Shown here: positions 1-7,518 of the stretch, one piece after another
How the letters are laid out: each line of letters begins with the position of its first letter
Position numbering within the stretch: the stretch's first letter is position 1
From: Anaerolineae bacterium
GTDB lineage: Bacteria > Chloroflexota > Anaerolineae > Aggregatilineales > UBA2796
Direction: 5' to 3'
DNA length: 16,704 nucleotides
Assembly (NCBI GenBank): GCA_020851855.1
Contig: JADZBY010000146.1
Span: 1 to 16,704, forward strand
Notes under the pieces: generated by a model
Told to the model about the DNA's origin: nothing
The model's database searches: none
Seen by the model: the letters and a program-made list of their open reading frames with translations, nothing else
Made by a program: the position numbers and the translations under genes

Positions 1-1643
1 ATGCGGATGGCGGCTCGCCCCCGCCGCTCGTGCTGCTCGGTCCACACGGCGACGCGGTGGGCCGCCCGGTGCGCGGAGATGGCCCGGCGCAGCGTATCGC
101 GCTCACCCTTCCGGAGAGTGGACAGTACACCCTGGCGTTGGGCGCGGGGCAGGGCGACTATGCGCTGACTGTGGCGCTGGAACGCGCCGCCGGTGCGCCG
201 ACTGCTACGCTGCCGCCGTCGCCCACCAGCCCGCCGGCGGGCATGGCCATCGCCATCGGGCAGGCGGCCAGCGGCGTCTTTGACGATCCGGAGACGTTCG
301 GCCTGTGGGCGTTCGAGGGCGCGGCGGGGCAGACGCTCACCATCCGGATGGACGCGACCACGCCGGACGTGGAGCCGGTATTGCGCCTGCTGGGGCCAGA
401 TGGGGCGTTGCTGGCGCGCGATGACAACCTGGGCGGCGCGCGCCGGGCGCAGATCGTGGGGGTTGTGCTGCCCGCCGATGGCCGGTACACGTTGCAGACG
501 TGGGGCAAAGGCCACCGGGGCGGTTATGCGCTGTCGCTCATCGAAGGGCTGATCCCGACCGAGACGCCGCCCACCCCGATCACGGCCACGCCCACCCTCG
601 GCCCGACGCCGCTCCCGTCTCCCACGCCGACGCGCGTGGCGGCTGCCATGTTTGGGCAGCAGATCGCGCCGGGCGAAACGGTGCAGGGCGAAATTACCGA
701 CGCCGAGACGCCGGACCGCTACGCCGTGTTCGCGCCCGCCGGATCGATCCTCAGCCTGGGCATGTTCGCAGCCGAAAACAGCCCGCTTGTCCCGGCCCTG
801 GACGTGTACGCGCCGGACGGCGACAAGCTGGCCGACGCGGCAGGCGCGCCCGGCGATGCGACGGCGGTGATCAGCGGCCTGACGCTGCCCGCCACCGGCG
901 CGTACATCCTGTTCGCGCACGGCCAGCCCGACGCGCCGCTCGGCGGTTATGTGCTGAGCGTGGGGAGCGGCCACGCCCTGCGCCTGACCGGCGGTTACCC
1001 GGCCCAGATCGGGCAAACGTACCAGGGCTACCTGCCCCGGCGCGGCGACCAGGAACGCTGGTGGTTCGATCTGCCCGCCAACCTGACCTTCAGCGCGCAG
1101 GCGACGCTGCTCGACGGCGCGTTCACGCCCGCCATCGAGGTCATCGGGCCGGACGGCGAGCCGCTCGCCGCCACGCGCGACAATCCGGACCCATCCCTGC
1201 TGCCGCCGCTGGCTGCGACGCTGCCGGGCCGCTACGAGGTGCGCGTTTCCGCCCGCGACAACGAGGGCATCGGGCGCTATCTGATCACCACCGCACTGGT
1301 GAGCGTGTCGCCGACCGCCACCTTTGCGCCCGTCAGCCTGGATCAGACCGTCACGCTGCGGCAGGGCGACACGTTCGAGGTCAGCTTTGGCGGCGTGCCC
1401 GGCGACGTGATCCGCATCGAGGCGCTGGCGGCTCCCGGTTCGCCCTTCGACCCGATCATCGCGCTTTACGGGCCGAGTGGGCGGCGGCTGGCCCGCGTTG
1501 ACGATTCCGGCGCGTCCACAAATGACGCGACGCTGCAACTGGCCCTCGACGACGGCATCGGGCAATACCGCGTGCAGGCCTACGGCTACGCGCTGATGCC
1601 CGGCGCGTTCCAACTGCGTGTGCAGCTTGCGGCGGGGCCGTGA
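1..1643 (+). CDS. Secreted multi-domain PPC-like repeat protein (5' end missing)
   Basis: The reading frame is open from base 3 to the TGA at 1641-1643, so the gene begins before the window. The GTG at 30 is internal because the coding pattern continues unbroken upstream of it. The visible ~546 residues form about five beta-sandwich-like modules of ~90-110 residues. Each ends with a 'YxLxV' type strand and contains a 'LxLxGPDG..LAxxDD' or similar motif, as in bacterial pre-peptidase C-terminal (PPC) domains. Modules are separated by Pro/Thr-rich linkers (about 184-240 and 540-640), typical of exported proteins. No catalytic motif is visible, so the part seen is probably for binding or adhesion. 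A protease or other enzyme domain could lie upstream. The PPC assignment rests on pattern only. The gene converges on the minus-strand debranching gene 40 bp away. Confidence 0.75.
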   Translation, partial: ADGGSPPPLVLLGPHGDAVGRPVRGDGPAQRIALTLPESGQYTLALGAGQGDYALTVALERAAGAPTATLPPSPTSPPAGMAIAIGQAASGVFDDPETFGLWAFEGAAGQTLTIRMDATTPDVEPVLRLLGPDGALLARDDNLGGARRAQIVGVVLPADGRYTLQTWGKGHRGGYALSLIEGLIPTETPPTPITATPTLGPTPLPSPTPTRVAAAMFGQQIAPGETVQGEITDAETPDRYAVFAPAGSILSLGMFAAENSPLVPALDVYAPDGDKLADAAGAPGDATAVISGLTLPATGAYILFAHGQPDAPLGGYVLSVGSGHALRLTGGYPAQIGQTYQGYLPRRGDQERWWFDLPANLTFSAQATLLDGAFTPAIEVIGPDGEPLAATRDNPDPSLLPPLAATLPGRYEVRVSARDNEGIGRYLITTALVSVSPTATFAPVSLDQTVTLRQGDTFEVSFGGVPGDVIRIEALAAPGSPFDPIIALYGPSGRRLARVDDSGASTNDATLQLALDDGIGQYRVQAYGYALMPGAFQLRVQLAAGP

Positions 1644-1683
1644 GCGCTGCACGGCGTGCGGCTGCCGGCCACCCAGGCCGCGC

Positions 1684-3720
1684 TCATGGCCGCGCGCGCA
1701 CCGTTTTTTCTCTCAGCGCGCTCTTCAGCAGCCGGTAAGCGCGCAGCGCCTCGGCCACGCTCCACGCCTGGGCAATGCAGCCCTTCGGCGCGTGCGGCGG
1801 ATCGCCCTCGAACACCTCGGAAATCGTGCCCAGCCCGGCGTCCATCAGGTGATCGGCGAACGGCTCCAGGTAGCTCATGGCGCGCGCCGCATCCCCGTAC
1901 ACCTTGTAATGAGCGGTGACGAACGGCCCGATCAGCCACGCCCACACCGTGCCCTGGTGATAGGCGCTGTCCCGCGAGCGCACATTGCCGCCATAGTGCC
2001 CGGCGTAGTCCGTCTCGTTCGGATCGAGGCTGCGCAGGCCATAGGATGTGATTAACTCGGCGGCGCACACGTCCACCACAGCCTTCGCCCGCTCGCCATC
2101 CACCAGGTTGCAGGCGAGCGACACGGCGATCAACTGGTTGGGCCGCAGCGTCGGATCATCGATGCCGTCGGGCGTATCGATCACGTCGTACAGGTAACCG
2201 CCCTCGTACCAGAAGCGGTGGTTGAAGCTCTCACGGGCGTGGGCGGCCATCGACTCGAAGTGCGCGGCGTCGGCCACACGGCCCAGCTTGCGCGCCAGAT
2301 CGGCGATCACGCACAGCGCGTTGAACCACAGCGCGTTGACTTCAACCGGCTTGCCGGTGCGCGGTGTGACCACCCACTCCCCGATCTTCACGTCCATCCA
2401 GGTCAGCTGGATGTCGCTCTGCCCGGCGTGCAGCAGCCCATCGACCGGATCGACGCGGATGTTGAAGCGCGTGCCCCGCTCGTGCCAGCGGATGATGTCT
2501 TTCAGGACCGGATAAAGCGTCTCGGCCAGCGCGCCGTCGTCGCGGTAACTCAGGTAGGCGCGCACGGCTTCGAAATACCACAGCGTGGCGTCCACGTTGT
2601 TGTATTCGGGCGGCTGGCCACGATCTGGAAAGCGGTTGGGGACCATGCCCTGATTGACGAAGCGCGCAAATGTGCGTAGGACCTCGGCGGCGATGTCCGG
2701 CCTGCCCACGGCCACGGTGAGGCCGGGCAGCGCGATCATCGTGTCACGGCCCCAGTCTTCGAACCAGGGATAACCGGCCAGCACCGACTTGCCGTGTTCC
2801 TCACCGATCTGCCGGTCCACGATGAACTGGTCGGCGGCGAGCGGCAGGCGGCGAATCCAGGCCGGGGCGTCGTCCAGCCGCGCCTGGGCGATCAGTTCGG
2901 CCTCGCGGGCGCGCACCGCGCTCAGCGTGTCCTGCCACGGCGGCGGCGCGCCCGGCTCGGCGGTGCAGATGATGACCATGTGCTCGCCGTGGCGGAGCTG
3001 CTTGCGAAACGTCGCGGCGGCGAGCAGGTCTTCGCGGTGGCCCAGGCCGCGCTCCAGTTCTTCGGCCAGGTGGAACGACCACCACCATTCTGCCGATGGC
3101 GTGGCCGTATCGGCGGTGGCCAAAATGCGGAACGGGCGCGGCGCGCTGGCCAGCGGGTCCCGGCTCAGGTCTTCCTGCGCCCAGACCGTCGCCGCCTGGT
3201 ACTGGTCTTCGGCCTCGACCGTGACGCGCACGGCCTGCCCGCCCTTTGTCTCGCGGTGGTGATCGCGCCACGTGCACAGCGGCACAACCTGCAAATGGAC
3301 CGGCTCCGAGCCGCGCTCGACTTCGAAGGTGACGTAGGTGGTGTTCTGGCCGTGTGGCATCCACAGGCGCTGCACGATGCGCAGGTCATTGAGCGCCCAC
3401 GTCCAGACGGGGATCGTGCCTTCCAGCCGGAAGCTCTCCAGATGCCGATAGCCGTCGGGCAAGAGCACGCCGGCAGTCCATTCGTGGGTGCACAGGGGAT
3501 GTTTGACGCCCTCGATCTCGACCCACACATCCAGCGCGGCGACGAGCAGCGTGCGCATTGTGGGCGGCTGGAGCGACGCCGTGAGGATGCTGTGATAGCG
3601 TCGGGTGCGCAGGCCAGCCGGAGTGCCCATCGCATAGCCGCCAATGCCGTTCGTAACCAGCCATTCGCGGCGCGTCACCGCCTCAAGCGACCCGGTGATC
3701 TCCCGCCCAAATTGGACCAT
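1684..3720 (-). CDS. Glycogen debranching enzyme (amylo-alpha-1,6-glucosidase family)
   Basis: A 678-residue protein with the two-part layout of bacterial GDE proteins. The N-terminal beta-rich domain (about residues 1-280) opens with 'EWLVTNGIGGYAMGT' and 'RRYHSIL', hallmarks of the GDE N-terminal domain. The C-terminal (alpha/alpha)6 GDE_C domain has 'GYPWFEDWGRDTMIALPG' near residue 320, 'NNVDATLWYFEAV' near 372 and 'HQGTVWAWLIGPFV' near 588; acids in these motifs are the expected catalytic or substrate-binding residues. The family hydrolyses alpha-1,6 branch linkages in glycogen or limit dextrins in the cytoplasm. Length is normal for bacterial members. The ATG (3718-3720) has an AGGAG ribosome site at 3731-3735, 10 nt upstream. 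It lies downstream of the CBM48 gene on the same strand, separated by an intrinsic terminator, so it is either transcribed separately or by regulated read-through. Confidence 0.92.
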   Translation of the reverse strand: MVQFGREITGSLEAVTRREWLVTNGIGGYAMGTPAGLRTRRYHSILTASLQPPTMRTLLVAALDVWVEIEGVKHPLCTHEWTAGVLLPDGYRHLESFRLEGTIPVWTWALNDLRIVQRLWMPHGQNTTYVTFEVERGSEPVHLQVVPLCTWRDHHRETKGGQAVRVTVEAEDQYQAATVWAQEDLSRDPLASAPRPFRILATADTATPSAEWWWSFHLAEELERGLGHREDLLAAATFRKQLRHGEHMVIICTAEPGAPPPWQDTLSAVRAREAELIAQARLDDAPAWIRRLPLAADQFIVDRQIGEEHGKSVLAGYPWFEDWGRDTMIALPGLTVAVGRPDIAAEVLRTFARFVNQGMVPNRFPDRGQPPEYNNVDATLWYFEAVRAYLSYRDDGALAETLYPVLKDIIRWHERGTRFNIRVDPVDGLLHAGQSDIQLTWMDVKIGEWVVTPRTGKPVEVNALWFNALCVIADLARKLGRVADAAHFESMAAHARESFNHRFWYEGGYLYDVIDTPDGIDDPTLRPNQLIAVSLACNLVDGERAKAVVDVCAAELITSYGLRSLDPNETDYAGHYGGNVRSRDSAYHQGTVWAWLIGPFVTAHYKVYGDAARAMSYLEPFADHLMDAGLGTISEVFEGDPPHAPKGCIAQAWSVAEALRAYRLLKSALREKTVRARP

Positions 3721-3739
3721 CTTCCGTAAGCTCCTGCGT

Positions 3740-3791
3740 AAAAAATCGGGGAGGGCGATGGACCAATTGGCCTGGCTCGGCGCTCCCCGAT
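3740..3791 (-). terminator. Intrinsic terminator / possible attenuator before the debranching gene
   Basis: Read on the minus strand, a perfect 9-bp stem (ATCGGGGAG at 3783-3791 pairing with CTCCCCGAT at 3745-3753) is followed directly by a run of six T (3740-3745). The loop is 29 nt and contains the palindrome CCAATTGG (3763-3770), which could fold back to shorten it. It follows the stop codon of the CBM48 gene by about 30 nt. The U-tract ends only 4 nt before the AGGAG ribosome site of the debranching enzyme. No promoter can fit between the terminator and that gene, so its expression must use read-through or a promoter lying upstream of or within the hairpin. Confidence 0.75.
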
Positions 3792-3819
3792 AGCGACATA
3801 TTGGCGGACGTCAGTCTTT

Positions 3820-4122
3820 TTAGCTGCCTGGGTAGGTGCTCACCACCGAGTTGTACTCGCTGAACGGGTTCGGCACATACCGGTCGGCGTGGTGGTCATT
3901 GTGCCAGTCACGCCCGTTGACCAGGTAACGATATTGGTAATCGCGGTTGAGTTCCAGATCGAGCGTGATCGAGAACTTGTCCTTCTTTTTGCTCATGGGC
4001 GTCGCTTTTTCGTCCCAGTTGTTGAAGTCTCCCACAAGAAAGACTTCCTCAGCGCCTTCGATGCCTTCCGGCAGCTCGAAGGTCACTTTGCACTTCGTCT
4101 TGAGGAACTTCTTCTTGAGCAT
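3820..4122 (-). CDS. Stand-alone CBM48 / isoamylase N-terminal-like glycogen-binding protein
   Basis: A 100-residue protein that is almost entirely one carbohydrate-binding module of the CBM48/AMPK-beta type. Signatures are 'VFLVGDFNNWD' (residues ~27-37), where the family has G-x-F-N-x-W, then 'YQYRYLVNGRDWHNDHHADR' and the closing 'NPFSEYNSVV'. The module normally precedes the catalytic domain of branching or debranching enzymes and contacts alpha-glucan. No catalytic domain is attached here, so the likely role is binding glycogen, perhaps as a partner of the adjacent debranching enzyme (inference). The basic N-terminus 'MLKKKFLKTK' is not a signal peptide, so the protein is cytoplasmic. 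The start is supported by GGAAGG (4129-4134), 6 nt upstream of the ATG. An extended -10 promoter sits about 40 nt upstream. Confidence 0.9.
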   Translation of the reverse strand: MLKKKFLKTKCKVTFELPEGIEGAEEVFLVGDFNNWDEKATPMSKKKDKFSITLDLELNRDYQYRYLVNGRDWHNDHHADRYVPNPFSEYNSVVSTYPGS

Positions 4123-4158
4123 TCACGGCCTTCCATCGTAGAGCATTTCCCAGGATCA

Positions 4159-4187
4159 ATTGTATCACATGCGCCCGGCTCGCAAAG
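4159..4187 (-). promoter_or_regulatory. Extended -10 promoter for the CBM48 gene
   Basis: On the minus strand TGATACAAT occupies 4159-4167: a TACAAT -10 hexamer (4159-4164) preceded by the TGN extended -10 element. A weak -35 (CTTTGC, 4182-4187) lies 17 bp upstream. Transcription would start near 4152, leaving a leader of about 30 nt that contains the GGAAGG ribosome site. Confidence 0.55.
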
Positions 4188-4273
4188 CAGCCCTGCACGC
4201 CGCCCTGCCGCGCATGGGACAGAGGCGCGAGCATTGCTGGCGTCTCGGTCCCCACCAGAGGCGCATGTTTTCA

Positions 4274-4282
4274 TGATAGAAT
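4274..4282 (+). promoter_or_regulatory. Extended -10 promoter for cheB
   Basis: TGATAGAAT at 4274-4282 is a TGN extension plus a TAGAAT hexamer (5 of 6 to TATAAT). No good -35 is visible, as often with extended -10 promoters. The predicted start is near 4289. An ATG at 4281 overlaps this hexamer, which argues that the CheB protein begins at the next in-frame ATG (4320). The site is divergent from the CBM48 promoter, about 110 bp away. Confidence 0.5.
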
Positions 4283-4319
4283 GAATATGGGCCTGGGAAG
4301 TGAGAAAAAGCGGGATGTA

Positions 4320-5345
4320 ATGGCATACCATGACATCGTGGTAGTTGGGGCATCGGCTGGGGGCGTGGAAGCGCTGAGCCAGTTTGTACAGGAACTCCCG
4401 AGCGATCTCCAGGCGGCTGTTCTCGTCGTGCTGCACGTCTCGCCACATGGTACGAGTTACTTGCCCTCGATCCTCTCGCGCGCCGGCGCTTTGCCGGCAA
4501 CCCACCCGACCGATGGCCAGCCCGTCGAAAAGGGAAACATCTACATCGCGCCGCCCGATCATCACATGCTCGTGAGGGACGGGCACATTGCCCTGGCGCG
4601 TGGGCCGCGCGAAAACGGCCACCGCCCGGCAGTCGACCCGCTCTTTCGCAGCGCCGCCCGCGCCTATGGCCCACGGGTCATCGGCATCATCCTGTCCGGC
4701 ACGCTCGACGACGGCACTGCGGGATTGATGGCCGTCAAGCTGCGTGGTGGGATCGCGGTTGTCCAGGACCCGGAAAGCGCGGCCTATCCCGGAATGCCCC
4801 GCAGTGCGCTGGAGAACGTCCAGGTCGATCATGTGGTTCCCCTCAATCACATTGCTTCGCTGGTCGCACGTTACGCCGTGCCCAATCCCGGGAATATCGC
4901 TTCAACCTCTCTACCGGCCCCCCCCGAGCCTACCATTAGCGGCGACGCAGAACTGGAAGCCAATGTGCTCGACGACGACAAGCGCGGGCAGCCTTCCGTA
5001 TTCGCTTGCCCGGAGTGCGGCGGCGCGCTCTGGGAGATCAACGAGGGGGGGCTGGTCCGCTTTCGTTGCCGGACCGGCCACGCCTTTTCCGCGCAAACGC
5101 TCCTCGCAGAGCAGGTAGAATCGCTCGAAGAGGCGCTGTGGGTGGCCCTGCGCGCCCTGGAAGAACAGTCCGAACTGGCCTCGCGGCTGGCAGAGCGAGC
5201 GCTTCAGCACGGCCACCGCCACGGCAGGGCGCACTTTCTGAGGCAGGCGCAAGAGGCCAAGGAGCGCGCCGCCGTGATCCGGCGTGTGCTGCTTCATGGC
5301 AAGGATAGCACGGTCGATCTTCCGGGGATGGCCGGGAAGGACTGA
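4320..5345 (+). CDS. cheB: CheB-type protein-glutamate methylesterase with C-terminal zinc ribbon, no receiver domain
   Basis: A 341-residue protein. Residues ~4-185 are a CheB catalytic domain with the Ser-His-Asp triad visible as S12 in 'VVGASAGG', H39 in 'LHVSPHG' and D131 in 'LSGTLDDG'. The family removes methyl groups from glutamates of receptors or signalling partners. The usual N-terminal receiver domain is absent. Residues ~229-256 hold a zinc-ribbon-like pattern, C230-x2-C233 ... C250-x3-H254 ('RFRCRTGHAF'), followed by a helical, charged tail that could be coiled coil. The start at 4320 gives the family-typical 'MAYHDIVVVGASAGG' and has GGGA 4 nt upstream. The ATG at 4281 would add 13 residues but overlaps the promoter. 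The CheR-PAS gene follows after 238 bp, and the histidine kinase after that, suggesting a common signalling role rather than classical chemotaxis. Confidence 0.88.
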   Translation: MAYHDIVVVGASAGGVEALSQFVQELPSDLQAAVLVVLHVSPHGTSYLPSILSRAGALPATHPTDGQPVEKGNIYIAPPDHHMLVRDGHIALARGPRENGHRPAVDPLFRSAARAYGPRVIGIILSGTLDDGTAGLMAVKLRGGIAVVQDPESAAYPGMPRSALENVQVDHVVPLNHIASLVARYAVPNPGNIASTSLPAPPEPTISGDAELEANVLDDDKRGQPSVFACPECGGALWEINEGGLVRFRCRTGHAFSAQTLLAEQVESLEEALWVALRALEEQSELASRLAERALQHGHRHGRAHFLRQAQEAKERAAVIRRVLLHGKDSTVDLPGMAGKD

Positions 5346-5392
5346 CCGGACAGAAGGCTAGGCCTCAACCTGCCGAGGATTCCGGCTCGTTT

Positions 5393-5490
5393 CCCCCACC
5401 CCAACCCCTCCCCCATGAAGAGGGGGGGCGACGAGCGCCCGTTTTCCCTTCCCCTCTCTATGGGGGGAAGGGCAGGGTTAGGGGGTTGTG
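5393..5490 (+). repeat. C-rich/G-rich imperfect palindromic repeat
   Basis: A C-rich left arm (5393-5414, built on CCCCAACCCCTCCCCC) faces a G-rich right arm (5462-5490, built on GGGTTAGGGGGTTG). Inside it is a perfect 9-bp hairpin, CCCTTCCCC (5446-5454) with GGGGAAGGG (5464-5472), loop 9 nt. It resembles in layout the two GC-skewed palindromes at 12059-12167 and 12855-12934, but is the most divergent. It lies between cheB and cheR, begins 48 bp after the cheB stop, and may slow or end cheB transcription, though no U-tract follows the hairpin. Confidence 0.55.
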
Positions 5491-5583
5491 GTACTCACTT
5501 TTGCTCTGACGCCGCGCTATGCGTCTGCTGCTAGCCCAGCATGAGCGCGCCAGCGTCTATTGCACGTAGAACAATGTGGACCC

Positions 5584-7467
5584 ATGTCAATGACACCTCT
5601 AACCAATCCTGATTACGCGCCGGAACTTGAAGCGCTGCTCACGTACATCAAGCGCTCGCGTGGGTTCGACTTCACCGGCTACAAGCGCACCAGCCTGACG
5701 CGGCGTATCCAGCGTCGTATGCAGGTCGTGGGCACGGAAACGTACACCGATTACCTGGACTATCTCGAAGTCCATCCGGACGAGTTCGGCCACCTGTTTG
5801 ACGCCATCCTGATCAACGTGACGAACTTCTTCCGCGATTCCATCCCGTGGGAATATCTCTCCAGCGAGATCATCCCCCAGATCATCGCCGCGAAGAAGGA
5901 TGATACGATCCGCATCTGGGATGCCGGTTGTGCATCGGGCGAAGAGGCGTTCACCATCGCCATCCTGATGGCCGAAGCGCTTGGCCCGGAGAAGTTCCGC
6001 GACCGGGTGAAGATTTACGCATCCGACGTGGACGAAGGCGCATTGCTCCAGGCCCGGAGCGCCAACTACACGCTGCGCGACGTGGCCACCGTCCCGCCCG
6101 ACTACGTCGATAAGTATTTTGAACAGTTCGAACAGCGCCTCACCTTCCGCAAAGACCTGCGGCGGACTATCATCTTTGGCCGGCACGACCTGATCCAGGA
6201 CGCGCCCATCTCGCGCGTGGATTTGCTCATCTGCCGCAACGTATTGATGTACTTCAATGCCGACACGCAATCGAAAATCCTGGCGAAATTCCATTTTGCG
6301 CTCAACGAAACCGGTTACCTCATGCTCGGCAAGGCGGAAATGCTGTTCACGCACGCCGCGCTTTTTCAACCCGTCGATCTGCGACGGCGCATCTTCCAGA
6401 AAGTGCCGCGCGTGGCGCTCAGGGATCGGCTACTGATGATGTCTCAGGCAGGCGACGAGGACGCGGTCAATAACCTGTCCCGGCACGTGCGTTACCGTGA
6501 GGCGGCCTTTGACGCCAGCCCGGTGGCGCAGATCGTCATCGATCTGAACGCCATCGTCGTGCTGGCCAACGAGCGCGCCCGCGCCCTGCTCGGCATCAGC
6601 AAGCTGGACCTGAGCCGCCCGCTGCACGAACTGGATGTCTCGTACCGCATCCCCGATCTGCGGCAGCGCGTCGAGGAAGTGCAGACCGAACACCGCCCCA
6701 GCGTGCTCAAAGAGGCGGAATGGACCACCTCGTCGGGCGACATCCGCACCCTGGAAGTGCAGGTCCTGCCGCTCTTCGAGAACGGTTCGTCGTTCCTGGG
6801 CGTGACGGTCACCTTCACCGACTTGACGCGCTACAAGCGGCTGCAAGAAGAGATCGAGCATTCCAACCAGGAACTGGAAACGGCCTACGAGGAGCTTCAG
6901 TCCACCAATGAAGAACTGGAGACGACCAACGAGGAGCTTCAGTCCACGGTCGAAGAACTGGAGACGACCAACGAGGAGCTTCAATCCACGAACGAAGAAC
7001 TGGAGACGATGAACGAGGAGCTTCAGTCCGCCAACGAAGAGCTTCAGACGATGAACGACGAGCTGCGGCGGCGCACGGACGAGATGAACCAGATCAACGC
7101 GTTCCTGGAGTCGATTCTGACCAGTATGCGCGGGGCCGTCGTCGTCGTCGATCAGGATTTGGCCGTGCAGGTGTGGAGCCAGAAGGCCGATGACTTGTGG
7201 GGATTGCGCGCCAACGAGGCGCAAGGCCGCAACTTCCTCAACCTGGATATCGGCCTGCCGGTCGAGCAGTTGAAGGGCATCATCCGGAGCTGTTTGGCGG
7301 GCGAAAGCGAATACACGACGATCTCTTTAGCGGCTACCAACCGGCGTGGGCGGGGCATCCACTGTAAAGTGACCTGCACCCCGTTGTACAACAGCAACCG
7401 GGATGGCAGACGCGGCGCGATCTTGCTCATGGAAGAACTGGAAGGGTCGGAATCACCGGCGAAGTAA
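5584..7467 (+). CDS. cheR: CheR methyltransferase fused to two PAS domains by a coiled coil
   Basis: A 627-residue protein. The N-terminal all-alpha CheR domain (~10-75, 'SRGFDFTGYKRTSLTRRIQRRM') precedes the SAM-dependent methyltransferase domain (~80-285). This has the SAM-binding 'DAGCASGEE' at 113-121, 'YASDVDEGAL' as motif II, and 'LLICRNVLMYF' with CRN at 217-219. The family methylates glutamates of receptors. Then come a PAS domain (~309-415, 'FDASPVAQIVIDLNAIVVLAN'), a long heptad-like coiled coil (~420-500, repeated 'EELQSTNEELETTN') and a second PAS domain (~505-610). This is the C-terminal half of the well-known CheB-CheR-PAS fusions, here separate from CheB. Upstream in-frame starts are TTG 5560 and ATG 5590. 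ATG 5584 is preferred, with GTGGA at 5575-5579, but the choice is uncertain. The last PAS lacks an attached kinase; the histidine kinase gene starts 51 bp downstream. Confidence 0.9.
   Translation: MSMTPLTNPDYAPELEALLTYIKRSRGFDFTGYKRTSLTRRIQRRMQVVGTETYTDYLDYLEVHPDEFGHLFDAILINVTNFFRDSIPWEYLSSEIIPQIIAAKKDDTIRIWDAGCASGEEAFTIAILMAEALGPEKFRDRVKIYASDVDEGALLQARSANYTLRDVATVPPDYVDKYFEQFEQRLTFRKDLRRTIIFGRHDLIQDAPISRVDLLICRNVLMYFNADTQSKILAKFHFALNETGYLMLGKAEMLFTHAALFQPVDLRRRIFQKVPRVALRDRLLMMSQAGDEDAVNNLSRHVRYREAAFDASPVAQIVIDLNAIVVLANERARALLGISKLDLSRPLHELDVSYRIPDLRQRVEEVQTEHRPSVLKEAEWTTSSGDIRTLEVQVLPLFENGSSFLGVTVTFTDLTRYKRLQEEIEHSNQELETAYEELQSTNEELETTNEELQSTVEELETTNEELQSTNEELETMNEELQSANEELQTMNDELRRRTDEMNQINAFLESILTSMRGAVVVVDQDLAVQVWSQKADDLWGLRANEAQGRNFLNLDIGLPVEQLKGIIRSCLAGESEYTTISLAATNRRGRGIHCKVTCTPLYNSNRDGRRGAILLMEELEGSESPAK
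6889..7056 (+). repeat. In-frame 42-bp tandem repeat encoding the CheR-PAS coiled coil
   Basis: Four 42-bp units begin at 6889, 6931, 6973 and 7015, each starting GAGGAGCTTCA(G/A)TCC and continuing with GAAGAACTGGAGACGA in the first three. Each unit encodes 14 residues (two heptads, consensus EELQSTNEELETTN). A degenerate half unit precedes 6889. High DNA identity between units means the number could change by slippage or recombination while keeping frame and heptad phase. Confidence 0.85.
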
Positions 7468-7518
7468 AGCTTCTTGGGTAGTAACACCAGGCGAAACGAG
7501 TATTGATGGCGTCTGTCT

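Noticed and set aside
30..32. GTG at 30 as the start of the first gene
   Set aside because: The same frame is open to the window edge and the sequence before it continues the PPC-like pattern; there is no ribosome site.
2794..3729. 311-codon plus-strand frame opposite the debranching enzyme
   Set aside because: It is a mirror frame of GC-rich coding DNA, with no family pattern and no ribosome site, while the minus strand encodes a clear GDE.
4281..4319. Upstream ATG as the cheB start
   Set aside because: It overlaps the TAGAAT -10 hexamer and adds 13 residues not seen at the start of CheB domains. ATG 4320 fits the family and has GGGA nearby.
4083..4850. 255-codon minus-strand frame spanning the divergent promoter region and cheB start
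   Set aside because: It overlaps two promoters, the start of the CBM48 gene and the CheB catalytic motifs, with no recognisable content of its own.
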